From the NCBI GenBank assembly GCA_000720375.1, contig JOAA01000023.1, forward strand, positions 1 to 64,000: a stretch of 64,000 nucleotides of DNA. The letters run 5' to 3'. Every line of letters starts with the position of its first letter. Position 1 is the stretch's first letter. The position numbers were made by a program, and so were the translations under genes. The notes beneath the pieces were generated by a model. It made no database searches. It saw nothing but the letters and a program-made list of their open reading frames with translations, and had not been told where the DNA came from. This document shows positions 58,885 through 64,000 of this stretch, piece by piece. The DNA comes from Rhodococcus rhodnii (GTDB lineage Bacteria > Actinomycetota > Actinomycetes > Mycobacteriales > Pseudonocardiaceae).

Positions 58885-59037
58885 CTATCGACGAGCCCCG
58901 CGGCGCCAGTACCCCCACGTGCCCGTGGCCAGGAACAGCACGATGCCGATGATCGCCAGCCAGATCAGGCCCTTGATCGCGAAGCCGAGCACGGACAAGG
59001 CCAGCCAGATCACCAGCAGCAAGACGATGAAGCCCAC
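58885..59037 (-). CDS. Small 50-aa hydrophobic membrane protein
   Basis: The product consists of two membrane helices, VGFIVLLLVIWLALSVLGFA and LIWLAIIGIVLFLATGTWG, with a basic tail YWRRGARR. The GTG at 59037 has GGAGGG seven bases upstream, which decides the start. It lies 6 bp before the antiporter gene on the same strand. Small double-helix proteins of this type are common in actinomycetes and have no assigned function; association with the antiporter is possible. Confidence 0.75.
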   Translation of the reverse strand: MGFIVLLLVIWLALSVLGFAIKGLIWLAIIGIVLFLATGTWGYWRRGARR

Positions 59038-59152
59038 GGTTCGGCCCTCCGGCGCTCGATGATCACTTCGCCGACCGGATACCCCGCAGGTCACGCCGCC
59101 AACCAGGGGCAGTTGTCAAGCGGGAGCGGCCGCACGGTGCGACCATCGAGTG

Positions 59153-59566
59153 ATGACATATCCGGAACCTGATCCGCAGCGGACCAGCGCGTTACCTGGC
59201 CAGAGTGGTGGTCAGGCGACGCCCTCCGCAGCGCAGGACGCACGAAGAGCACAGCGGGTGCGCACCGTCCGGATGGTCCGCGCGGCCATCACGTTCGTCT
59301 GCGGGCTGTTCGCGGTCGTGCTCGCCTTCCAGATCATCTTGGTACTCGCCGAAGCCAACCCGGACAACGGTTTCGCGTCGTTCATCGACGGCTTCTCCGG
59401 TGCGGTGTCGCTCGGCTTCGACGGGTTGTTCGCGCCCGACTCCGACAAGGCGGCGGTGCTGTTCAACTACGGTGCGGCGGCGCTCGTATGGCTGCTGATC
59501 GGCGCCGCGCTCAACTACCTGGTCCGTCGCTTCGCCTTGCCCGCGCCGAGGACGCCCCAGGCTTGA
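59153..59566 (+). CDS. Small membrane protein, unknown function
   Basis: The 137-aa product has a hydrophilic N-terminus (about 40 residues, basic near RRAQRVRTVRMVRA), a first membrane helix (ITFVCGLFAVVLAFQIILVL), an extracytoplasmic loop with DNGFASFIDGFSG and DSDKAAVLFNYG, and a second helix (AAALVWLLIGAALNYLVRRF). The pattern resembles YggT-like or other two-helix membrane proteins but I cannot assign a family. GTG at 59150 is an equally possible start. It is divergent from the antiporter group and 30 bp upstream of the DUF6221 gene on the same strand. Confidence 0.65.
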   Translation: MTYPEPDPQRTSALPGQSGGQATPSAAQDARRAQRVRTVRMVRAAITFVCGLFAVVLAFQIILVLAEANPDNGFASFIDGFSGAVSLGFDGLFAPDSDKAAVLFNYGAAALVWLLIGAALNYLVRRFALPAPRTPQA

Positions 59567-59595
59567 GCGAGGTGCGGAATGGATATCCGGTGAGC

Positions 59596-59937
59596 ATGGC
59601 CGACTTGGATGGTCCCGCATTGGATCAACTCAGTGCGTTCGTGCTCGCCCGGCTCGACGACGACGAGCGCCGGTTCGACGCCGGTGAGCTGCCGTACCTC
59701 GACGAGGCCGAACGGCATGGCCGGATCCGGATCATGTACGCCACCCAGGGCGAGGGCCTGTTGGTGGCGGCCGATCCGGTGGAAACGCCGGAGGAACGCG
59801 TTCCTGTCCCGTTTCCCGACAAGGTCGCGTTCCTCCGCGCGGAGGCCAGGGTCATGCGTGACCCGGACGTGCTGCGGCTGGTCGCCTCCGTGTACGACGC
59901 CCACCCCGATTGGGAAGCCCTACGGCTCGGCACGTAG
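59596..59937 (+). CDS. DUF6221-like protein
   Basis: This 113-aa soluble protein begins MADLDGPALDQLSAFVLARL with DDDERRFD following, and later has PDKVAFLRAEARVMRDPDVL and a terminal VASVYDAHPDWEALR. This D-x-L-x-x-F-x-x-A-R-L-D-x-D-E opening and the YDxHPDW ending match the actinomycete DUF6221 pattern as I know it. Function unknown. A GTG six bases upstream is an alternative start. The last 18 bp overlap the convergent AraC gene. Confidence 0.6.
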   Translation: MADLDGPALDQLSAFVLARLDDDERRFDAGELPYLDEAERHGRIRIMYATQGEGLLVAADPVETPEERVPVPFPDKVAFLRAEARVMRDPDVLRLVASVYDAHPDWEALRLGT

Positions 59938-60801
59938 CCGCGTGGCGTCCTGGCTGGGCGAGGCGCCGAACTGGCGGCGGTATTCGCGGCTGAACTGCGA
60001 CGTGCTCTCGTAACCGACCAAGTGCGCCACGCCTGAGACATCTCCGGCGCGGGCGACCAGCAACGAGCGCGCCTCCTGCAGCCGGATGCGTTTCTGGTAC
60101 TGCAACGGACTCAGCGTGGTGACGGCGCGGAAATGCCTGTGCAGCGCCGATTCGCTCATCCCGGCCAGCCGCGCGAGGTCCGGGATCCGGATGGGCTCGG
60201 CGTAGTTGTCGCGAATCCACTGGATCGCCCGGTTGACCTGGGACAGGGCACTGTCGGCCAGGCCTGCCTGGCGGACCATCTCGCCATGCGGCCCGGTCAG
60301 CAGGTGCCACAGGATCTCCTGCTCGATCAGCGGGCCCAGCACGGGTGCGTCCTTCGGGCGGTCGAGCAGCCTCAGCAGCCGGACCAGGGCGTCCAGCAGG
60401 TCGGGCCCCGCGTCACTGGTCGCGATCGCGGGCAGATCGGCTGAGCTGCCCGCCAGACGTCCGGCGGGCAGCTTCAGCAGGAGGGGCGCGATGGCTTCCG
60501 GCCGCAGCACCAGCCCCAGGCCCATCGCCGGGGCTTGCCTGCTGGCACCGATGAACTGGCCGGTGATGGGCAGGTTGGCGGTGACGACCAGACACTGTCC
60601 CGCGCGGTACTCGACAACGTTGCCGCCGAGCAGGATGCGTTTGCCGCCTTGGGCCAGTACCACCAGCAAGGGCTCGGTCAGCGCGTGCTCCGGCTCTACC
60701 GAGTCCACTTTGGCCAGTGTCAGCCCGGGGATCGGGGTGACCAGGTCCGGGCGGGCGTGCACCGCGATGAGCTCGCGGATCTCGTCCAAGGTGGTACGCA
60801 T
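59920..60801 (-). CDS. AraC-family transcriptional regulator
   Basis: This 293-aa regulator has an AraC_N (PF06719-type) cupin domain (about residues 20-170: ALTEPLLVVLAQGGKRILLG, YRAGQCLVVTANLPITGQFI) and a C-terminal double HTH (about 195-290: IRIPDLARLAGMSESALHRH with FRAVTTLSPLQYQKRIRLQEAR, then VAHLVGYESTSQFSREYRRQFG). Effector unknown. The start region is AT-rich (TATTTTACTAAAACATC at 60802-60818), unusual for this DNA and suggestive of its promoter. It stands apart from neighbouring operons. Confidence 0.92.
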   Translation of the reverse strand: MRTTLDEIRELIAVHARPDLVTPIPGLTLAKVDSVEPEHALTEPLLVVLAQGGKRILLGGNVVEYRAGQCLVVTANLPITGQFIGASRQAPAMGLGLVLRPEAIAPLLLKLPAGRLAGSSADLPAIATSDAGPDLLDALVRLLRLLDRPKDAPVLGPLIEQEILWHLLTGPHGEMVRQAGLADSALSQVNRAIQWIRDNYAEPIRIPDLARLAGMSESALHRHFRAVTTLSPLQYQKRIRLQEARSLLVARAGDVSGVAHLVGYESTSQFSREYRRQFGASPSQDATRLRAEP

Positions 60802-60981
60802 ATTTTACTAAAACATCTTCACCGATGGCGGACAAGGCGACCTCGGGCAGACTTCGTTGCCCAGTTCACTGTGGAATACGTGGCGGGCCGGCCACGGCGG
60901 AAGCTCCTTGGGCTGCGCCATCCGGATGTCGCCAAGGCCAATGGTCTGAGGGGTGTCCTGCCGTTGTCCAAGCCACCGTCA

Positions 60982-61125
60982 TCAGCTGTCGCCGCCCGGG
61001 CTCTTTTCCGTCTCGGCGAGGTACTCGTCCACCTGCTCGGCTGTCGGGTCGACGCCGACCGCTTCGGCGAACTCCTCCGGGTCTTCGAAGTCGTCGACGT
61101 GCGGTTCCTCATCTGGTCCTGTCAT
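60982..61125 (-). CDS. Small acidic protein, 47 aa
   Basis: The product starts MTGPDEEPHVDDFEDPEEFA and ends EKSPGGDS; it is strongly acidic (many Asp/Glu) with two short predicted helices. A near-perfect GGAGGT lies eight bases upstream of the ATG at 61125 (a GTG three bases earlier is also possible). It lies 58 bp downstream of the SpoIIE-type phosphatase gene on the same strand and is probably the last gene of that operon. It could be a small partner or inhibitor; I do not recognise a family. Confidence 0.65.
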   Translation of the reverse strand: MTGPDEEPHVDDFEDPEEFAEAVGVDPTAEQVDEYLAETEKSPGGDS

Positions 61126-61183
61126 CACGCAACACCTCCACTGTGGCGTCTCGTGAATACCCACGGTGTGCACGGGACAATCC

Positions 61184-62377
61184 TCAGCGCGTGACGACCA
61201 TCCGGCGTTCCCGGCGGCTGCGCCATTCCACCAGCAGCACGGTCGCGTCGTCCTGCAACCGGCCGTCTTGGTACGCCAGGATCGCGTGCATGAGCCGGCG
61301 CAGGGTCTCCGGCGCGGACAGCCCATCGGCCTCACGGCGGACCACGAAATCGGCGAAGCGGCGCAAGCCGAACTGTTCCCCGGAGTGGTCACGGGCCTCC
61401 ACGATCCCGTCGGTGTAGAACAGCAACCGGTCCCCTGGTTCCAATTGCTGTTCGCGGCGCACGGGTTCGACGGGGAACAGGAAGCCCATGGGTGGGCTTG
61501 TGTTGCCGGACAACTCTTTCAGCCACCGGCCCTGCCGGATCAGCAGCGGCGGCGGGTGGCCGCGGTTGACCCAGCTGAGCCGCCCGGTCCGATGATCGAG
61601 CTCGGCCAGGATGCCTGTGGCGTACTGGCGTTTGCCGAACTGCGCGCCGATCGCCTCGTCGATGGCGGTGCTCAGCCGCGGCAGGCTTATGTTCTCCCGC
61701 CGGGAATTCCGGCACGTACCGACGGCGAGCGCGACGGTAAGGCCGGCCGTCTGATCGTGTCCCATGGCGTCGAAGATCGACAGGTGCACGGTGTCGCCGG
61801 AGACCGCGTAGTCCAACGCGTCACCGCCGATCGCGTAGGCGGGTTCGAGCAGGCCGCTGATCACGAGGTCCTCGGTGGCGAACGACAGCGGCGGGATCAG
61901 CGGCCACACCATGTCCGCCGACATCGACATGGACTGGGTTCGCACGAGCCTGGCGAAGGAGTCGCTGTGCGGCTTCTTGCTGACCACTATCAAGGCGATC
62001 AGCGACGCCAGCGCGTTCAATCGCTCCACTGTGGTCACGTCGTGCACCGATGCGGCCACGCCGAGCACACCCACTCGCTCGGTCCCGTCCAGCAAAGGGA
62101 TCCAGAAGTAGTGACCCGTGGTCCCGCGATCGGACGCGATCAGTTCCAGGTGCCGGTACGACCGGCCGGCCAGGCCGGCGTCCACCGACAACACCTCACC
62201 TCGGCCCAGCGGGATCAGGGTTTCCTGGCGCAGGTCGGGGACCAGGATGGTCACGTCGGAGAAACCCGCTTCCGCGCAATGCTTTCCGACCAACCCGGGC
62301 AGCGTTTCCATGGGCGCCAGATGGCTTGCTTCGAGCAGGCCGGCCAGCATCCGGAAACCACCGCCGCCTGCCGTCAT
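61184..62377 (-). CDS. GAF-domain SpoIIE-type PP2C phosphatase
   Basis: This is a 397-aa cytoplasmic signalling phosphatase. Residues about 10-150 resemble a GAF sensor domain (WIPLLDGTERVGVLGVAASV, TTVERLNALASLIALIV). The SpoIIE/RsbU phosphatase domain follows (about 180-390): PAYAIGGDALDYAVSGDTVH with LSIFDAMGHD gives metal-binding Asp residues, then RLSWVNRGHPPPLLI, DRLLFYTDGIVEARD and LQDDATVLLVEW. Such enzymes dephosphorylate anti-anti-sigma factors. No anti-sigma or anti-anti-sigma gene is adjacent. The ATG overlaps the stop of the DUF2243 gene (ATGA). Confidence 0.92.
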   Translation of the reverse strand: MTAGGGGFRMLAGLLEASHLAPMETLPGLVGKHCAEAGFSDVTILVPDLRQETLIPLGRGEVLSVDAGLAGRSYRHLELIASDRGTTGHYFWIPLLDGTERVGVLGVAASVHDVTTVERLNALASLIALIVVSKKPHSDSFARLVRTQSMSMSADMVWPLIPPLSFATEDLVISGLLEPAYAIGGDALDYAVSGDTVHLSIFDAMGHDQTAGLTVALAVGTCRNSRRENISLPRLSTAIDEAIGAQFGKRQYATGILAELDHRTGRLSWVNRGHPPPLLIRQGRWLKELSGNTSPPMGFLFPVEPVRREQQLEPGDRLLFYTDGIVEARDHSGEQFGLRRFADFVVRREADGLSAPETLRRLMHAILAYQDGRLQDDATVLLVEWRSRRERRMVVTR

Positions 62378-62805
62378 CCCGGCGCCTCCGCGCGGCGGCG
62401 GCCAAGCAGCGTGCCAACGACGACGAACCCGGCTCCAACGGCGAGGAAAGCCAAGTCGTACGCGAGTTGCCCCGCTCCGGCACGGACATGGTGCACGCCG
62501 AGCACCAGGTGGTCGACGGTGCCTTCGACCAGGTTGAACCAGCCCCACCCGGCGAGCATCCAGCCGAACGCCCGACGGCCGCGGTCAGGCGGGGCCTGTG
62601 GTGCGGCGCGCACCAACAGCGCGATGCCCGTCACCACGAACATCAGGCACAGCAGGTGGAACAGGCCGTCGGCGACCATGTTCGCCTGCATGTCCGCCGG
62701 GTACCAGCCGGAGAGCATGTGATGCCACTCCAGCAGCTGGTGCAGCACGATCCCGTCGATGAATCCGCCGACGCCGAGACCGAGCAGCAAACAGGCGGGT
62801 CGCAT
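62374..62805 (-). CDS. DUF2243 membrane protein
   Basis: This 143-aa protein with four membrane helices matches DUF2243: GLGVGGFIDGIVLHQLLEWH, HMLSGWYP, GLFHLLCLMFVVTGIALLVR, GWGWFNLVEGTVDHLVLGVH and HVR, all characteristic including the conserved His residues (HQLLEWHH, DHLVLGVHH) that might bind a metal. Function is unknown. It is coupled by ATGA to the phosphatase gene and lies 35 bp after the BTAD regulator gene. Confidence 0.9.
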   Translation of the reverse strand: MRPACLLLGLGVGGFIDGIVLHQLLEWHHMLSGWYPADMQANMVADGLFHLLCLMFVVTGIALLVRAAPQAPPDRGRRAFGWMLAGWGWFNLVEGTVDHLVLGVHHVRAGAGQLAYDLAFLAVGAGFVVVGTLLGRRRAEAPG

Positions 62806-62840
62806 GTCTCCGGCTACCCGGCACTGTGTGCGGGAAACAA

Positions 62841-63542
62841 CTAGGCGCCGGGCAGCAGGTCTTTGACCAGGTCATGGATTTGCGGCGACGGGCTGAGGCC
62901 GAGTTCGTCGCGCAGACGCGTGCGATAGCTCGCGTACTGGCGCACCGCGGCGGCCGGGTTGCCGTCCGCGATGTGCAGCTCGACCAAGGTCCGGTGCGCG
63001 CTTTCCCGTAGCGGATCCGTTCGTACGACCGCCATGGCCGCCAGATACGCCCGATGCCGGTCGCCGGATGACCTGAACCGGTGGCTGAGTGCCTCCAGCG
63101 CACGCAACCGCGCTTGCCGCCACCAGTCCTGTTCGGCGTGCACCCAATCGTGGTCCCAGCCTGGCAGCAAATCCGCTTGCAGCAACGTGACCGCGGTTTC
63201 ATCCGGGTCGCATCCAGGAGCCGTGACCAGTTCGCGCGCCCGGCGGAAGTCGACCTCCACACGCGCGTCCAGGGCGAGCGCGTCTTCACTGGACACGATC
63301 AGCGGTTCGGATGATTTGACCAGGCGCCACAACGTCGACCGCAGGCACGCCGCGGCACGCCGGGCTGTCGTGTCCGGCCAGAGCGTGGCGGCCGCGGTGG
63401 CGCGTTCGATCCATGACTCCTGGAGCGCGAGCAATGCCAGGAGTCTTCGAACGCCGGGCACGACGTGCACCGGTCGGCTGTCACAGTCGAGACGAAAGCC
63501 ACCGAGCAAGTGGATCCGTGGCTGTGGCGAGGTGTGTGTCAT
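62841..63542 (-). CDS. BTAD-domain (SARP-like) transcriptional regulator
   Basis: This is a 233-aa regulator. Residues about 8-95 form a degenerate OmpR-type winged helix (RIHLLGGFRLDCDSRPVHVV, ATAAATLWPDTTARRAAACL) and about 96-230 a BTAD domain (LLQADLLPGWDHDWVHAEQD, RTLVELHIADGNPAAAVRQY). It is short, like the small LndI-type SARPs, without NB-ARC or TPR extension. ATG at 63542 is chosen from the family N-terminus; no good ribosome-binding site is seen. It is divergent from the manganese catalase gene (181-bp gap) and probably heads the DUF2243/phosphatase operon. Confidence 0.85.
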   Translation of the reverse strand: MTHTSPQPRIHLLGGFRLDCDSRPVHVVPGVRRLLALLALQESWIERATAAATLWPDTTARRAAACLRSTLWRLVKSSEPLIVSSEDALALDARVEVDFRRARELVTAPGCDPDETAVTLLQADLLPGWDHDWVHAEQDWWRQARLRALEALSHRFRSSGDRHRAYLAAMAVVRTDPLRESAHRTLVELHIADGNPAAAVRQYASYRTRLRDELGLSPSPQIHDLVKDLLPGA

Positions 63543-63723
63543 CGGCGTCGCCCATCGGCTCGGGTTGGCGTCCAGATCCGTCGGATGCCCATGAAACCGT
63601 GCTGTAACACGGGAAGCAGCCACTTTTTTGCACGCGCCGACCAGCGGCGGTGACGCGCCGGTGGCGGCGTGGTCACACGGTGTTCCTAGCGTCGGCGTTC
63701 TGCGAAAGTCCAAGGGAGGCAAG

Positions 63724-64000
63724 ATGTTCCTGCACACCAGCAGGCTGCAGTTCGAGGCGAAGCCCGAGCGCCCGGACGCCCACTACGCCCGCAAGCTCCA
63801 GGAGTTGATCGGCGGGGCGTGGGGCGAGATGACCGTGACGATGCAGTACCTGTTCCAGGGATGGAACTGCCGGATGGAAGGCAAGTACAAGGACCTGATC
63901 ATGGACGTGGCCACCGAGGAGATCGGCCACGTCGAGATGCTCTCCACCATGGTCGCCCGCCTGTTGGAAGGCGCACCGGCCGAGACAACAGCGGCGATGG
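63724..64000 (+). CDS. Manganese catalase (5' part; runs past the window end)
   Basis: The visible 92 residues begin MFLHTSRLQFEAKPERPDAH and contain the dimanganese ligands at the positions known from the Lactobacillus plantarum enzyme: Glu35 (GAWGEMTV), Glu66 and His69 (EEIGHVE). The enzyme breaks down H2O2 without heme. GGGAGG at 63714-63719 sets the ATG at 63724. The gene is cut by the window edge, so the C-terminal ligands cannot be checked. The divergent BTAD regulator may control it. Confidence 0.93.
   Translation, partial: MFLHTSRLQFEAKPERPDAHYARKLQELIGGAWGEMTVTMQYLFQGWNCRMEGKYKDLIMDVATEEIGHVEMLSTMVARLLEGAPAETTAAM

Noticed and set aside
63597..63612. Small inverted repeat CCGTG-CTGTAA-CACGG before the Mn catalase gene
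   Set aside because: Only 5-bp arms; too short to claim as operator or terminator without comparative support.
1..64000. Search for CRISPR arrays, insertion sequences, integrases or prophage genes
   Set aside because: No regularly spaced repeat arrays, transposase or integrase motifs were seen; the few repeats are short and local.

Overview
This is a high-GC actinomycete chromosome segment, most probably from the order Pseudonocardiales. That placement is an inference from codon use, frequent GTG/TTG starts, 4-nt ATGA/GTGA gene overlaps, leaderless promoters, a SARP/AfsR-type regulator, a PknG-like kinase and ALF-repeat secreted proteins. No rRNA, tRNA, CRISPR array, intact insertion sequence or prophage was found.

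Layout. 1-5.5 kb: end of a MarR-like gene, a secreted peptidoglycan-binding protein, an AI-2E family membrane protein, a guanidine exporter under a guanidine-III riboswitch, a siderophore-interacting protein, an alpha/beta hydrolase, and a TIM-barrel gene whose leaderless promoter lies under two perfect 14-bp palindromes. 5.5-10.6 kb: an RtcB-type RNA ligase and a TetR-controlled patatin / short-chain dehydrogenase / Baeyer-Villiger monooxygenase operon. 10.6-19.4 kb: a secreted hydrolase, a LysR-HTH/hydrolase fusion, a methyltransferase, a carboxymuconolactone decarboxylase-like protein, a small repeat-containing relic zone, an MHS-type transporter, a PucR regulator and an acyl-CoA ligase. 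19.4-27.4 kb: a large AfsR-type regulator, a small secreted repeat protein and a siderophore ABC importer with an IdeR/DmdR-type iron box.

27.5-37.7 kb holds the most unusual system. It contains a membrane-anchored NB-ARC/TPR ATPase and, convergent to it, a tightly coupled six-gene operon: cytoplasmic trypsin-like protease, PknG-like kinase, von Willebrand A protein, GlnX-like four-TM sensor, family-1 solute-binding lipoprotein and a Trypco1 protein. It resembles the mycobacterial GlnH-GlnX-PknG nutrient sensor, extended with protease, vWA and Trypco1 parts typical of NTP-dependent conflict or signalling systems. 37.8-48.4 kb is a pterin-metal operon: a MobA-MoaD fusion, a tungsten-type aldehyde:ferredoxin oxidoreductase, a formate dehydrogenase alpha subunit, a fused NuoE-NuoF diaphorase, MoeA, and a MoeA fused to a substrate-binding domain. 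A striking heptad repeat operator precedes the dehydrogenase gene.

48.4-57.6 kb is a secreted polymorphic-toxin locus: a 1414-aa ALF-repeat/coiled-coil protein ending in a DRGH nuclease, a SUKH immunity gene behind a hairpin, a second ALF protein in the same operon, and a divergent ALF/AbfB/LGFP/ricin-lectin protein. 57.6-64 kb carries a Na+/H+ antiporter, small membrane and DUF proteins, an AraC regulator, and a probable BTAD regulator / DUF2243 / GAF-SpoIIE phosphatase / small acidic protein operon, ending in a truncated manganese catalase gene.
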